Of a stretch of 64,000 nucleotides of DNA, positions 34,479 to 44,274 are shown piece by piece. Under the pieces are notes generated by a model. It was not told the DNA's origin and searched no databases. It saw only the letters and a program-made list of their open reading frames with translations. Position 1 is the first letter of the stretch. The number at the start of each line of letters is the position of its first letter. Both the position numbers and the translations under genes were made by a program. Origin of the DNA: Microbacterium soli (lineage in GTDB: Bacteria > Actinomycetota > Actinomycetes > Actinomycetales > Microbacteriaceae); NCBI RefSeq assembly GCF_039539005.1, contig NZ_BAABCP010000001.1, positions 2,294,001 to 2,358,000 on the forward strand. The letters run 5' to 3'.

Positions 34479-34745
34479 ATGAGTACTCCGCTGGACAGCC
34501 CCGATCAGGGTGGAGTGGCAACACTTGATCGCGAACTCGAAGAGCTCCTCCGCGAGGAGAACCTCGAGCCCGGCGACCACGAGCGCTTCTCCCACTATGT
34601 CAAGAAGGACAAGATCCTCGAGTCGGCCCTCACCGGCAAGCCCGTGCGGGCCCTGTGCGGCAAGAAGTGGACCCCTGGCCGCGACCCCGAGAAGTTCCCG
34701 ATCTGCCCGACGTGCAAGGAGATCTACGAGAGCATGGTCGGCTAG
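34479..34745 (+). CDS. DUF3039 domain protein
   Basis: The 88-residue acidic protein matches DUF3039, a small family largely confined to actinobacteria. It has ERFSHYVKKDKI and a CxnC-type cysteine set (ALCGKKW and CPTCKEIY), suggesting a bound metal such as zinc. No function is established. It lies convergent with pncB with only 14 bp between. Confidence 0.88.
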   Translation: MSTPLDSPDQGGVATLDRELEELLREENLEPGDHERFSHYVKKDKILESALTGKPVRALCGKKWTPGRDPEKFPICPTCKEIYESMVG

Positions 34746-34759
34746 CGCCGGGACCGGGT

Positions 34760-36079
34760 TCAGTCGACGTCGATGAAGACGGTCGGGATCGCCGGGTCGG
34801 ACTTGCTGAGCGCCAGCGCCCGCACCGGGAGCTCCTCGCGCACCTGAAGGTGATGCTCGCGAGCCGCCAGTGTGCCCGCATGGCCCTCGTGCGAGCCGTC
34901 GATCTCACCATGATCGACGAGCACGACCTGCAGCGCCCGCGCATCGGGGTGGGCGGCGCCGTCATCGACCTGCTCGAAGCCGTCGGCGACGGAGATCGTC
35001 TCGGCGATGGCGGTGCCGTTGGCCAGAGTGCGGAACGCCGCCTTCCTGCCGCCCTTGGAGACCTTCTCCGCGGATGCCTTGGCGACCGCCACCCACGAGC
35101 CCGTGGCGTCCTGCCGCGCGACGAGCTTGTAGACCATGCCCGCCGTCGGATACCCGGAGCCGGTGACCACAGAGGTCCCCACGCCGTACGCGTCGACGGG
35201 CGATGCCGCCAGCGCGGCGATCGCGTACTCGTCGAGATCGCTCGTCACCGTGATCTTCGTGCTCGTCGCCCCCAGCTCGTCCAGCTGTTCCCGGACCTCC
35301 GCGGCGACGATCGGCAGGTCTCCGGAGTCCAGCCGTACCCCGCCGAGCCCCGTGCCCGCCACACGGATGGCCGTCTCGACGCCGCGGCGGATGTCATAGG
35401 TGTCCACGAGCAGGGTCGTGTCGATGCCGAGGCTGTCCACCTGGGCGCGGAAGGCCTCCTCCTCGCTGTCGTGCAGCAGCGTCCAGGAATGCGCGGCGGT
35501 ACCCATCGTGGGAATGCCCCAGAGGCGTCCGGCCTCGAGGTTGCTCGTCGCACTGAAGCCGGCGATGTACGCGGCCCGGGCGGCCGCCACCGCCGACTGC
35601 TCGGCGGCGCGGCGCGAGCCCATCTCCGCGAGCGGGCGCTCCCCGGCGGCGATGCTCATGCGGGAGGCCGCGGTGGCGACGGCCGAGTCGTGGTTGAGCA
35701 CGCTCAGCGCCAGGGTCTCCAGCACCACGGCGTCGGCGAACGAGCCTTCGACGGTGAGGATCGGCGATCCCGGGAAGTACAGCTCGCCCTCCCGGTAGCC
35801 GCGGATGCTGCCCGTGAACCGGTAGTGCTCCAGGTAGCGCAGCGCCTCGGCATCCACCACGGCCTCGTCGCGCAGGAACCGCAGCTCCTCCTCACCGAAG
35901 CGGAAGTCCCGCAGCAGCGCGAGCAGACGTCCGGTGCCGGCCACCACGCCGAAGCGCCGACCACCCGACAGCCGACGCGAGAACAGCTCGAAGACGGAGG
36001 GCCTGCTCGCCGTGCCGTCGCGGAGCGAGGCGGCGAGCATGGTCAGTTCGTAGCGGTCGGTGAGGAACGCAGAGCTCAT
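34760..36079 (-). CDS. pncB: Nicotinate phosphoribosyltransferase
   Basis: The 439-residue enzyme salvages nicotinate into NAD synthesis by coupling it to PRPP. It opens with SSAFLTDRYELTMLAASLRDG, the substrate-binding start typical of the family, and has the VRLDSGDL motif and a GVGTSVVTGSGYP phosphate-binding segment in the second half. ATG 36079 is favoured over GTG 36085 because a TACACT box ends 6 bp before it. It is divergent from the NagZ-like gene. Confidence 0.93.
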   Translation of the reverse strand: MSSAFLTDRYELTMLAASLRDGTASRPSVFELFSRRLSGGRRFGVVAGTGRLLALLRDFRFGEEELRFLRDEAVVDAEALRYLEHYRFTGSIRGYREGELYFPGSPILTVEGSFADAVVLETLALSVLNHDSAVATAASRMSIAAGERPLAEMGSRRAAEQSAVAAARAAYIAGFSATSNLEAGRLWGIPTMGTAAHSWTLLHDSEEEAFRAQVDSLGIDTTLLVDTYDIRRGVETAIRVAGTGLGGVRLDSGDLPIVAAEVREQLDELGATSTKITVTSDLDEYAIAALAASPVDAYGVGTSVVTGSGYPTAGMVYKLVARQDATGSWVAVAKASAEKVSKGGRKAAFRTLANGTAIAETISVADGFEQVDDGAAHPDARALQVVLVDHGEIDGSHEGHAGTLAAREHHLQVREELPVRALALSKSDPAIPTVFIDVD

Positions 36080-36085
36080 CCGCAC

Positions 36086-36091
36086 AGTGTA
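36086..36091 (-). promoter_or_regulatory. -10 box of leaderless pncB promoter
   Basis: TACACT on the minus strand ends 6 bases before ATG 36079. Confidence 0.55.
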
Positions 36092-36161
36092 TCGGCGCGG
36101 GATCGGCGATACTGATCACGGTTCCGGATACTCCGTGGGCCGAACGCGGAAGGAGCCGAGG

Positions 36162-37664
36162 ATGGCGGAACCCGACGAGCTGGAACGACTGGCCAACAGT
36201 GTGCTGTGGCCGGGATTCCTGGGGCGGGAGGTGCCCGGCTGGCTGGCCGACGCGCTGTCCGCGGGACTCGCCGGGGCGGTGTACTTCGCCCAGAACCTCG
36301 GCGGTGACACCGCCGCGCTCAGCGCGCGGATCCACGCCATCGCCCCGCACGCGCTGATCGGGATCGACGAGGAGGGCGGCAGCGTCACCCGGCTGGAGAC
36401 GACGACGGGCTCGACCCTCCCCGGCGCGGCGGAGCTCGGCGCGCTGGACGATGTGGAGGCCACCCGCGCGACGGGATATGAGATCGGCCGCCGGGTGGAC
36501 GCCATCGGCGCCGACGTCGTGCTCGCACCGGTCGCCGACGTCAACACCGACCCGCGCAACCCCGTCATCGGTGTGCGGTCCTTCGGCTCGACGCAGCAGC
36601 TCGTGTCCCGGCACGTGGCGGCCGCCGTGGAGGGCATCCAGGGCACCGGGCTCGCCGCCTGCGCCAAGCACTACCCGGGTCATGGCGACACGCACGTCGA
36701 CTCGCACCACGGCCTGCCGAGTCTCGAGATCGGCCAGGACGAGATCGAGCGCGTGCATCTGCCGCCGTTCACCGCCGCCGTCCGCGCCGGGGTGCGGGCG
36801 ATCATGACCGCACACATCCGCGCACCGCAGTGGGGACGCGACCCCGCCACGCTCAACCCGGCTGTGCTGGCGCGACTGCGCGACGCCGGATTCGACGGGG
36901 TGATCATCACCGACGCGCTGGACATGGCCGCGATCCGCGAGACCGTCGGGATCGGCGGGGGAGCCGTGCGCGCCCTCGCCGCCGGTGCCGACCTGCTGTG
37001 CATCGGCAATCCCACCAACCCCGGCGAGGCGATGCTGCCCGACCAGGACGAGCACGACTACCTCGAGGCCCGGGATGCCGTCGTCGCTGCCCTCCGCTCG
37101 GGTGCGCTGCCGCGTTCACGGGTGGAGGAGGCCGCGCGTCGCGTGGTGGAGCTGGCGGCGGTCGTGCGCTCCCGTGGCCCGGTCGCCGACCGTCCGTTCG
37201 ACGGGGATGCCGTCTCCGGCCGTGCCCTCCGCGTCGACGGGGTGCTGCCGGCCTTCGCCGATGCGCCGACGGCCGTGCTGGACCTGCGCCGCGCCTCCAG
37301 CCTCGCGGTGGACAGCGCGGCCGCGCATGTCGCGCAGGCGCTCGCCGCCGGAGGGGAGATCATCCGGCTCCACGCCGACGACGCGTCGGACGCGTCCGAG
37401 GCCGAGATCACCGCAGCCGTCGACGCGACAGGGAACGGGCAGGCCGTGGCGCTCGTCGACCGCATCGACCCCGGCACCGCGCAGCGCGCCGTGCTGGACC
37501 ACCTGCGCGTCCGGCTTCCGGGTCTGGTCGCCGTCAATGTGGGACTGGCGGCCGACGATCCGGGCCCCACCATCACCGCATCCGCGGCGAGCCTCGTCGC
37601 CGCCCGCGCCGCCCGCCGCGCGCTGACGCCCCGACCCGCGCTCGGTGCGGGCTCGGCCCGATAG
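36162..37664 (+). CDS. Glycoside hydrolase family 3 beta-N-acetylhexosaminidase (NagZ-like)
   Basis: The 500-residue protein has the GH3 catalytic barrel: [13 protein letters not shown], the NagZ-specific histidine loop [18 protein letters not shown], and the nucleophile Asp in [11 protein letters not shown]. NagZ-type enzymes release N-acetylglucosamine during peptidoglycan turnover. After residue 330 there is a further domain of about 170 residues that most NagZ proteins lack. No signal peptide is seen, so it acts in the cytoplasm. ATG 36162 has GGAAGGAG upstream. The murI gene follows by 22 bp, giving a cell-wall context. Confidence 0.9.
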   Translation: MAEPDELERLANSVLWPGFLGREVPGWLADALSAGLAGAVYFAQNLGGDTAALSARIHAIAPHALIGIDEEGGSVTRLETTTGSTLPGAAELGALDDVEATRATGYEIGRRVDAIGADVVLAPVADVNTDPRNPVIGVRSFGSTQQLVSRHVAAAVEGIQGTGLAACAKHYPGHGDTHVDSHHGLPSLEIGQDEIERVHLPPFTAAVRAGVRAIMTAHIRAPQWGRDPATLNPAVLARLRDAGFDGVIITDALDMAAIRETVGIGGGAVRALAAGADLLCIGNPTNPGEAMLPDQDEHDYLEARDAVVAALRSGALPRSRVEEAARRVVELAAVVRSRGPVADRPFDGDAVSGRALRVDGVLPAFADAPTAVLDLRRASSLAVDSAAAHVAQALAAGGEIIRLHADDASDASEAEITAAVDATGNGQAVALVDRIDPGTAQRAVLDHLRVRLPGLVAVNVGLAADDPGPTITASAASLVAARAARRALTPRPALGAGSAR

Positions 37665-37672
37665 CGGCCGAG

Positions 37673-37678
37673 TAGGCT
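37673..37678 (+). promoter_or_regulatory. -10 box upstream of murI
   Basis: TAGGCT ends 8 bases before ATG 37687, inside the short gap after the NagZ-like gene. It suggests murI can be expressed separately. Confidence 0.45.
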
Positions 37679-37686
37679 GGGGGATC

Positions 37687-38541
37687 ATGAACGACGCGCC
37701 GATCGGGATCTTCGACTCCGGAGTCGGAGGACTCACCGTCGCCAGGGCCATCCGCGCGCAGCTCCCGCGGGAGTCCTTCGTGTACGTGGGTGACACCGCC
37801 CATTCGCCGTACGGCTCCAAGCCCATCGCCGACGTCCGCCGATACAGCCTCGAGGTGCTCGACACGCTCGTCGACCAGGGCGTGAAGATGCTCGTGATCG
37901 CGTGCAACACGGCATCCGCCGCGATGCTGCGCGACGCGAGGGAGCGCTACGAGGTGCCCGTGGTGGAGGTGATCGGACCGGCGGTGCGCCGTGCCGTGTC
38001 GACCACGCGCAACGGCCGCATCGGCGTGATCGGCACCGTGGGGACCATCGGTTCGCGCGCGTACCAGGACATGTTCGAGGTCGACGAGCGGCTCGAGGTG
38101 TTCACCGCCGCCTGTCCGCGCTTCGTCGAGTTCGTGGAGGCCGGCATCACGGGCACCCCGGAGGTGCTCGCGACGGCCGAGGACTACCTGGCGCCGTTGC
38201 GGGACGCCGGCGTCGACACGCTCGTGCTCGGTTGCACGCACTATCCGTTCCTGCGCGGCGCGATCAGCTACGTCATGGGCGACGGCGTCTCCCTGGTCTC
38301 CAGTGACGACGAGACCGCCGCCGACGTGTACCGCCAGCTGGTGCGGCGCGACCAGCTGGCCTCGAGCACGGCCGTGGCGTCGTACACCTACGAGGCCACC
38401 GGTGCCTCCGCCGACGAGTTCACCGTGCTCGCCAACCGGCTCATGGGCCACGAGGTGCGCGACGTGCAGCTCGTGCAGACCGGCGTCATCACGCTGCCTG
38501 ACCTGTCGGGCTTCGAGGACGTCGACGCACTGCGCCCCTGA
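37687..38541 (+). CDS. murI: Glutamate racemase
   Basis: The 284-residue enzyme makes D-glutamate for peptidoglycan. It starts with [13 protein letters not shown] and has both catalytic cysteines, Cys73 in ACNTAS and Cys183 in GCTHYPF. It is followed by rph and rdgB, a gene order often seen in actinobacteria and other bacteria. Confidence 0.97.
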   Translation: MNDAPIGIFDSGVGGLTVARAIRAQLPRESFVYVGDTAHSPYGSKPIADVRRYSLEVLDTLVDQGVKMLVIACNTASAAMLRDARERYEVPVVEVIGPAVRRAVSTTRNGRIGVIGTVGTIGSRAYQDMFEVDERLEVFTAACPRFVEFVEAGITGTPEVLATAEDYLAPLRDAGVDTLVLGCTHYPFLRGAISYVMGDGVSLVSSDDETAADVYRQLVRRDQLASSTAVASYTYEATGASADEFTVLANRLMGHEVRDVQLVQTGVITLPDLSGFEDVDALRP

Positions 38542-38584
38542 ACTCCCGAGAACCCGATCTCCAGACACTCTTCGAGAGGACACC

Positions 38585-39343
38585 ATGTCAGACATCGTCC
38601 GGGCCGACGGCCGCCGCATCGACCAGCTCCGTCCGGTGACCATCGAACGCGGCTGGTCCGCCCATGCCGAGGGGTCGGCGCTGATCAGCTTCGGCGGCAC
38701 GAGGGTGCTGTGCACGGCGTCGTTCACCAACGGCGTGCCGCGCTGGCTGACCGGCAAGGGCAAGGGCTGGGTGACGGCGGAGTACGCGATGCTGCCGCGC
38801 GCCACCAACTCCCGCAACGACCGGGAGAGCGTCAAGGGCCGCATCGGAGGGCGCACGCACGAGATCTCGCGCCTCATCGGCCGCGCGCTGCGCGCGGTCG
38901 TCGACACGAAGGCTCTCGGCGAGAACACCATCGTCATCGACTGCGACGTGCTGCAGGCCGACGGGGGCACCCGCACCGCCGCGATCACGGGAGCCTACGT
39001 CGCGCTGGCCGACGCCATCGAGTGGGGCAGGGAGAAGAAGTTCATCGGGAAGAACTCCACGCCGCTGCTCGACACCGTCGCCGCGGTCTCGGTCGGGATC
39101 ATCGACGGGGAGCCCATGCTCGACCTGGCATACGTCGAGGACGTGCGCGCGGAGACCGACATGAACGTGGTCGTCACCGGTCGCGGACTGTTCGTCGAGG
39201 TGCAGGGCACCGCCGAGGGCGTGCCGTTCGACAAGCGGGAGCTGGATGCCCTGCTCGAGCTCGGCGTGAACGGCTGCGCGGAGCTCAAGGAGCATCAGCT
39301 GGGCGCGCTGGGGGCCGAGACGGATGCCGGGGGCCGGGCGTGA
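38585..39343 (+). CDS. rph: Ribonuclease PH
   Basis: The 252-residue phosphorolytic exonuclease trims tRNA 3' ends. It shows the family start [14 protein letters not shown], the phosphate-binding arginines in [26 protein letters not shown], and [13 protein letters not shown]. It is full length. The GTG of rdgB overlaps its stop by 4 bp. GAGAGG lies 7 bp before ATG 38585. Confidence 0.97.
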   Translation: MSDIVRADGRRIDQLRPVTIERGWSAHAEGSALISFGGTRVLCTASFTNGVPRWLTGKGKGWVTAEYAMLPRATNSRNDRESVKGRIGGRTHEISRLIGRALRAVVDTKALGENTIVIDCDVLQADGGTRTAAITGAYVALADAIEWGREKKFIGKNSTPLLDTVAAVSVGIIDGEPMLDLAYVEDVRAETDMNVVVTGRGLFVEVQGTAEGVPFDKRELDALLELGVNGCAELKEHQLGALGAETDAGGRA

Positions 39344-39933
39344 GGATCGTCCTCGCCACGCACAACCCGCACAAGGTCGCCGAGTTCCAGCAGATCGTCG
39401 CCGCCACCCGGCCCGATCTCGAGGTCGTCGGCTACGACGGCCCCGAACCCGTCGAGGACGGCGTGACGTTCGCCGCCAACGCGCTCATCAAGGCGCGTGC
39501 GGCCGCCGCGCACACCGGGCTGCCGGCGCTCGCCGACGACTCCGGCATCTGCGTCGATGTGCTGGGCGGCTCGCCCGGCGTCTTCTCGGCGTACTGGGCA
39601 GGACAGCGCAAGGACGCCGCGGCCAACCTCGAACTGCTCCTGGACCAGCTGCGCGACATCGCCGACCCGCACCGTTCCGCGCAGTTCCACTCCACGATCG
39701 CGCTGGTGGGCTCCGACGGCTCCGAGCGCACCGTCGAGGGCGTCTGGCCCGGGCGGCTCGCGCACGAGGCATCCGGATCGGGCGGCTTCGGCTACGACCC
39801 GATCTTCATCCCCGACGGCCAGGCGCCGGGAGTCGAGCGCACGGTCGGCGAGTTCACGGATGCCGAGAAGCAGTCGCAGTCGCACCGCGCCCGCGCCTTC
39901 CGCGCCCTGATCCCGCTGCTGGCGGAGCTCTAG
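39340..39933 (+). CDS. rdgB: Non-canonical purine NTP pyrophosphatase (RdgB/HAM1)
   Basis: The 197-residue enzyme hydrolyses dITP and XTP to monophosphates and keeps deaminated purines out of DNA. It has the family opening [13 protein letters not shown], the substrate loop [12 protein letters not shown] and the [10 protein letters not shown] motif. The GTG start overlaps the rph stop, so translation is coupled. Confidence 0.96.
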   Translation: MRIVLATHNPHKVAEFQQIVAATRPDLEVVGYDGPEPVEDGVTFAANALIKARAAAAHTGLPALADDSGICVDVLGGSPGVFSAYWAGQRKDAAANLELLLDQLRDIADPHRSAQFHSTIALVGSDGSERTVEGVWPGRLAHEASGSGGFGYDPIFIPDGQAPGVERTVGEFTDAEKQSQSHRARAFRALIPLLAEL

Positions 39934-39962
39934 CATCCGCTGTCTCCAGCCCCCGCTGTTGA

Positions 39963-39977
39963 GAACCGTTACCGTTC
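39963..39977. promoter_or_regulatory. Operator-like palindrome upstream of CDF metal exporter
   Basis: GAACCGTTACCGTTC pairs at all but one of its seven symmetric position pairs. It lies 53 bp before the CDF start and resembles Fur/Zur-type sites in layout. The assignment to a metal regulator is inference. Confidence 0.4.
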
Positions 39978-40017
39978 CCGACTGGGCAGAACCCGCGCGA
40001 GGGGCGTGCTTCCGGCC

Positions 40018-40023
40018 TAGCCT
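40018..40023 (+). promoter_or_regulatory. -10 box upstream of the CDF gene
   Basis: TAGCCT ends 6 bases before ATG 40030; the spacer GGAGGC could also act as a weak ribosome site. Confidence 0.45.
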
Positions 40024-40029
40024 GGAGGC

Positions 40030-40950
40030 ATGCACGATCACGCGCCCGCCGCAGGCGGCATCCGCGACGCCGCTCACCGGCGTCTGCTGGCGGTGTCGCT
40101 CGCGCTGACGGCCACGGTCATGGTCGTGCAGGTCGTCGGCGCCGTGCTGTCCGGCTCACTGGCACTGCTGGCCGATGCCGCGCACATGTTCACCGACGCC
40201 TCCGCCCTGGTGATCGCGCTGATCGCGACGGCCGTGGCCGCGCGGCCCGCCGATGACCGGCGAACGTTCGGCTACCAGCGCGCCGAGGTGTTCGGCGCGC
40301 TCGTGAACGCCATCATCCTCACCGTGCTCATGATCGTCGTCGCGGTCCAGGGCATCGGACGGCTGATCGACCCGGGCGAGGTCGAGGTGGCCGGGCCCCT
40401 CATGCTCACCGTCGCCGTGATCGGCATGATCGCCAACGCCGTCTCGATGTGGCTGCTCAGCAGGGCGCAGCGCACCAGCATCAACGTGCGCGGGGCCTAC
40501 CTGGAGGTCATGGGCGATCTGATCGGCTCGGTCATGGTGATCGTCGCGGCCGTCGTCATCGTCGTCACAGGATGGATGCCCGCCGACGCCATCGCCTCGC
40601 TCGTGATCGCCGTGATGATCCTGCCGCGGGCGATCTCGCTGCTGCGGGAGGTCTTCTCGGTGCTCGCCGAGTCGGCGCCGAAGGGCACGTCGGTCGACGA
40701 CATCCGCACGCACCTGAAGGCGTATGAGGGCGTCGTCGACGTGCATGACGTGCACGTGTGGCAGCTCACCCGCGGTGCCCCCGTGTTCACCGCGCACGTC
40801 ACCGTCGAGGCGGCCGTGCTCGCCTCCGGCGGCTCCGCGCAGCTCCTGGCGAGACTGCAGGGGTGCCTCGTGGATCACTTCGACGTCGATCACTCCACCT
40901 TCCAGCTCGAGCCCGCCGGGCACGACGACTGCGAGGCCGCGCACGCCTGA
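40030..40950 (+). CDS. Cation diffusion facilitator (CDF) metal exporter
   Basis: The 306-residue protein has six membrane helices and a C-terminal ferredoxin-like domain (VHDVHVWQLTRGAPVFTAHV). CDF proteins exchange Zn2+ or related ions for protons. The first metal pair is the usual His52-Asp56 (HMFTD). The second, in helix 5, is Glu159-Asp163 (EVMGD) where zinc exporters usually have HxxxD. This may change metal preference. The palindrome 53 bp upstream fits metal-dependent control. Confidence 0.92.
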   Translation: MHDHAPAAGGIRDAAHRRLLAVSLALTATVMVVQVVGAVLSGSLALLADAAHMFTDASALVIALIATAVAARPADDRRTFGYQRAEVFGALVNAIILTVLMIVVAVQGIGRLIDPGEVEVAGPLMLTVAVIGMIANAVSMWLLSRAQRTSINVRGAYLEVMGDLIGSVMVIVAAVVIVVTGWMPADAIASLVIAVMILPRAISLLREVFSVLAESAPKGTSVDDIRTHLKAYEGVVDVHDVHVWQLTRGAPVFTAHVTVEAAVLASGGSAQLLARLQGCLVDHFDVDHSTFQLEPAGHDDCEAAHA

Positions 40951-40962
40951 CCGCGCACGCGG

Positions 40963-43371
40963 TCACGCCTCCCGTCGCACCTCCTCGGGGGACTTGTCCG
41001 GCCGCAGGCCCCGCCAGCGGGAGTGACGGAGGATGCCGCCGGGTGTCCACCCGGCGAACTCCACCTCGCCGACCAGCTCGGGCCGCACCCACTGGGCGTC
41101 CGCGGCGTCGGCGGCCGGGACATCCCGCACGATCGGCTCATCGATGCGCAGCGGCTGCAGGCGTGCGGTCAGGTCGCGCAGCATCCGGTCGGTGAAACCC
41201 GTGCCGACCCTGCCGATGTAGCTCAGGCCCGGGACAGCCGGATCCGCGGCGCCCTGCTCGTGCACGGCCAGCAGCAGCGAGCCGAACGTGCCCGCACGGC
41301 CACCGTGGCCGGGACGGATGCCGACGATCACCACCTCCTGCATGCGGGTGTGCTTGATCTTCAACCAGGAGGAGGAGCGCTGCCCGGAGCGGTACGGCGA
41401 CCGCGGGTCCTTCACGACGACGCCCTCCAGGCCGTACCGGGCGCTCGCCTCGAGGGCGGCATCGAGGTCGTCGAACACGGGCGGCACGAGGAGGGGCCGG
41501 TCGAGTCCGAGCGCCAGCTGCTCCAGCAGCTCGCGACGCCCGCGCAGCGGCATCCGCGTGAGATCCCGACCGTCCAGGCGCAGGAGGTCGAAGAGCACGT
41601 AGACGACGGGCGTGCGCGTCGCCTCCGCGCGGACCTCGTGCTCGCGCGTGAGGTGCATGCGGTCCTGCATGTGGGAGAAGCTGGGTCTGCCGCCGGAGTC
41701 GAAGGCCACGATCTCGCCGTCGACGACGGCGTCTGCCACGGGCAGGCGCGGCGCCCGGTCGGAGGCGATCTCCGGGTAGCGGGCGGTGATGTCGGTGCCG
41801 CTGCGCGCGCGAAGGCGCAGACGCCCGTCGGACCACGTGCCGATCGCGCGGACGCCGTCCCATTTGATCTCCGCCCACCCGTCCAGCCCGCGCGCGATGG
41901 CGGGGGTGGCGGGCTCGGCGAGCATGGCGGAGATCCGGGGCGGCGCCTCTCCGGCCGTGGGGGCGTCGACGGGCGCGGCGGGCTCCTTCATCCGGTGCAG
42001 CAGCCACTGCGACTTCTCGCCCTCGCCGTTCGTGCGGATGAGCGCGAGGCGCGCCGACCCCAGCCTGCCGCCGGGCTGTCCGGTGAACGTGCCGATCACC
42101 TCGTCGTCGCGCCATTTCTCCACCGCCACCGTGCCGGTGTCCCACACCGTCATCGACCCCGCGCCGTACTGTCCCCGGGGGATCTCGCCCTCGAACGACA
42201 GGTACTCCAACGGGTGCGGCTCGGTCATCACCGCCAGCCGATTGCGGGCGGGGGACTCCGGGACGCCCTTGGGGACCGCCCAGCACACCAGCACCCCGTC
42301 GCGCTCGATGCGCAGATCGAAGTGCAGGCTGCGGGCGTGGTGCTCGTGGATGACGAAGCGCGGCGGTCCGGCGGCACCGGCCACCGGAGCGGCCGCCGCG
42401 CCCGGCATCGGCTCGGGCGTGCGCCGTGCGTCGCGCTTGGCGAGGTAGGCCGCCAGCGCGGGGCTGGACGAGGCGAGGCTCGCCAGCGGGTCGATGCCGG
42501 CCGCGACCCGACCCAGCACCTCGTCGAGCTCCAGGTGCCGCAGGTCGGCATCCGCCAGCTCCGCCCAGGTGCGCGGTGCGGCGACCGTCGGGCGGGGGCG
42601 CCCCCGCAGCGAGTACGGGGCGACGGTGGTCTTCGAGGCGCTGTTCTGGCTCCAGTCGATGAACACCCGCCCGACGCGGGCGGACGCCGCCATGCTGGAC
42701 GTGGCGAGGTCCGGATGGTCGGCCTCGATGTGGCGGGCGAGCTCGCGGGCGACGGCGGAGATCTCCTCGCTGGTGCGCAGCCCCGTGCCGTCGGGGGAGA
42801 CCGGCAGGCGCGCGTACAGGTGGATGCCCTTGCTGCCGCTGGTCACGGGGATCGGGGCCAGCCCCATCCCGGTGAGGATGCCGCGCGCGATGCGCGCCAC
42901 CTCCGCGCACTGCGCGAGGCCCGTGCCGGGGCCGGGATCCAGGTCCAGTACGAGCCGATCGGGCAGGCCCCGGCCGCCGGAGTGCGTGAACCGCCACTGC
43001 GGGACGTGCAGCTCCAGCGCCGCGATCTGCGCGAACCAGGCGAGGGATGCCGCATCGTCGGCCAGCGGATAGTCCTTGCTGGACCGGGAGTGCTCGATGG
43101 GCATCCGTCGCACCCAGTCCGGTGCGCCCTGATCGAGCTGCTTGGCGAAGAAGCCCTCAGCCGGGGCGTCCGCCGTGCCGACGCCGCCGACCCAGCGCCG
43201 CCGGGTGATCGGACGTCCGCGCAGGTGCGGCAGCATGACCGGCGCGATCTGCGCGTAGTACGCGATGATCTCGCCCTTGGTGGTCCCCGACTCCGGGTAT
43301 ACGACCTTCTCGAGGTTGGTCACGCGCAGGCGGCGTCCGTCGATCTGAACGACCTGCCCGCCCGTCACCAT
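40963..43371 (-). CDS. ligD: Multifunctional ATP-dependent DNA ligase D (polymerase-phosphoesterase-ligase)
   Basis: The 802-residue protein repairs double-strand breaks with Ku. Its domains are in the order polymerase (residues 10-290; catalytic Asp143/Asp145 in LDLDPGPG), 3'-phosphoesterase (about 330-450; HEHHARSLHFDLRIE) and ligase (470-800; adenylated Lys503 in EIKWDGVRA). This Pol-PE-Lig order is as in mycobacterial LigD. ATG 43371 is chosen because a TACTCT box ends 6 bp upstream and the Pol domain starts at once; the longer frame overlaps the Ku gene. It is divergent from ku by 57 bp. Confidence 0.94.
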   Translation of the reverse strand: MVTGGQVVQIDGRRLRVTNLEKVVYPESGTTKGEIIAYYAQIAPVMLPHLRGRPITRRRWVGGVGTADAPAEGFFAKQLDQGAPDWVRRMPIEHSRSSKDYPLADDAASLAWFAQIAALELHVPQWRFTHSGGRGLPDRLVLDLDPGPGTGLAQCAEVARIARGILTGMGLAPIPVTSGSKGIHLYARLPVSPDGTGLRTSEEISAVARELARHIEADHPDLATSSMAASARVGRVFIDWSQNSASKTTVAPYSLRGRPRPTVAAPRTWAELADADLRHLELDEVLGRVAAGIDPLASLASSSPALAAYLAKRDARRTPEPMPGAAAAPVAGAAGPPRFVIHEHHARSLHFDLRIERDGVLVCWAVPKGVPESPARNRLAVMTEPHPLEYLSFEGEIPRGQYGAGSMTVWDTGTVAVEKWRDDEVIGTFTGQPGGRLGSARLALIRTNGEGEKSQWLLHRMKEPAAPVDAPTAGEAPPRISAMLAEPATPAIARGLDGWAEIKWDGVRAIGTWSDGRLRLRARSGTDITARYPEIASDRAPRLPVADAVVDGEIVAFDSGGRPSFSHMQDRMHLTREHEVRAEATRTPVVYVLFDLLRLDGRDLTRMPLRGRRELLEQLALGLDRPLLVPPVFDDLDAALEASARYGLEGVVVKDPRSPYRSGQRSSSWLKIKHTRMQEVVIVGIRPGHGGRAGTFGSLLLAVHEQGAADPAVPGLSYIGRVGTGFTDRMLRDLTARLQPLRIDEPIVRDVPAADAADAQWVRPELVGEVEFAGWTPGGILRHSRWRGLRPDKSPEEVRREA

Positions 43372-43377
43372 GGGGAC

Positions 43378-43383
43378 AGAGTA
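43378..43383 (-). promoter_or_regulatory. -10 box of leaderless ligD promoter
   Basis: TACTCT on the minus strand ends 6 bases before ATG 43371. On the other strand GATACT (43417-43422) ends 6 bases before the ku ATG, so both genes of the pair may be leaderless. Confidence 0.5.
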
Positions 43384-43428
43384 GTCGGCCCTCTGGCCGT
43401 CATGGCGTTCACTGGTGATACTGGGGTG

Positions 43429-44235
43429 ATGAGGAGCATCTGGAGGGGATCGGTCGCCTTCGGACTGGTGAACGTGCCGGTCAAGGTGTACTCGGCGACC
43501 GAGGACCACGACGTGCCGCTGCACCAGGTGCATGCGGCCGACGGCGGGCGCATCCGCTACCAGCGCACGTGCGAGGTGTGCGGGCAGACCGTGGCGTATG
43601 CGGACATCGACCGCGCCCACGTCGACGACGAGGGGCGCACCGTCGTGCTCACGAAGGACGACCTGGCGGCGCTGCCGGCCGAGAGGAGCCGTGAGATCGA
43701 GGTCGTCGAGTTCGTGCCCACCGATCAGATCGACCTCATGCTGCTCGACCGGCCCTACTACCTGGAACCCGACTCGACCTCGCCGAAGGCGTACGTGCTG
43801 CTGCGACGGACCCTCGAGCAGGCCGACCGCACCGCCATCGTGCGGTTCACGCTGCGGCAGAAGACCCGCCTGGCGGCGCTGCGCGTGCGCGGCGACGTGC
43901 TCGTGCTGCAGACGCTGCTGTGGGCGGACGAGGTGCGCGAGGCCGCATTCCCCGCCCTGGAGGACGACGTGGAGATCAGCGCGAAGGAGCTGGAGCTGGC
44001 CGGTGCCCTCGTGGACACCTACTCCGGCGACTTCGAGCCGGGGGCCTTCGTCGACGAGTACCAGGCGCAGCTGCGCATCCTCATCGACGCGAAGATCGAG
44101 GCGGGGGAGGCGTTCGACGCGACGGCGGCCTTCGCCGATGCCGGGGAGGATTCCGGAGGCGAGATCATCGACCTCATGGAGGCGCTGCGCGTCAGCGTGG
44201 AGCGCAGCAGGGCCGCCCGCACGGACACCGGTTAG
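43429..44235 (+). CDS. ku: Non-homologous end-joining protein Ku
   Basis: The 268-residue protein is a bacterial Ku homodimer subunit: MRSIWRGSVAFGLVNVPVKVY, the CxxC motif RTCEVCGQTV, and an arch region to the end. It rings DNA ends and recruits LigD, encoded divergently next to it. The C-terminus lacks the long Lys-rich tail of some actinobacterial Ku proteins. ATG 43429 begins the family signature directly. Confidence 0.96.
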   Translation: MRSIWRGSVAFGLVNVPVKVYSATEDHDVPLHQVHAADGGRIRYQRTCEVCGQTVAYADIDRAHVDDEGRTVVLTKDDLAALPAERSREIEVVEFVPTDQIDLMLLDRPYYLEPDSTSPKAYVLLRRTLEQADRTAIVRFTLRQKTRLAALRVRGDVLVLQTLLWADEVREAAFPALEDDVEISAKELELAGALVDTYSGDFEPGAFVDEYQAQLRILIDAKIEAGEAFDATAAFADAGEDSGGEIIDLMEALRVSVERSRAARTDTG

Positions 44236-44274
44236 GACGGGTCAGGACGGCTCGCGGTTTCATCGCTCCGCGCG

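Noticed and set aside
41023..44235. Open frame of 1,070 codons antisense to ligD and running into ku
   Set aside because: High GC leaves few stops in this antisense frame; the translation is low-complexity Arg/Gly/Asp/His with no domain until the real Ku start at 43429.
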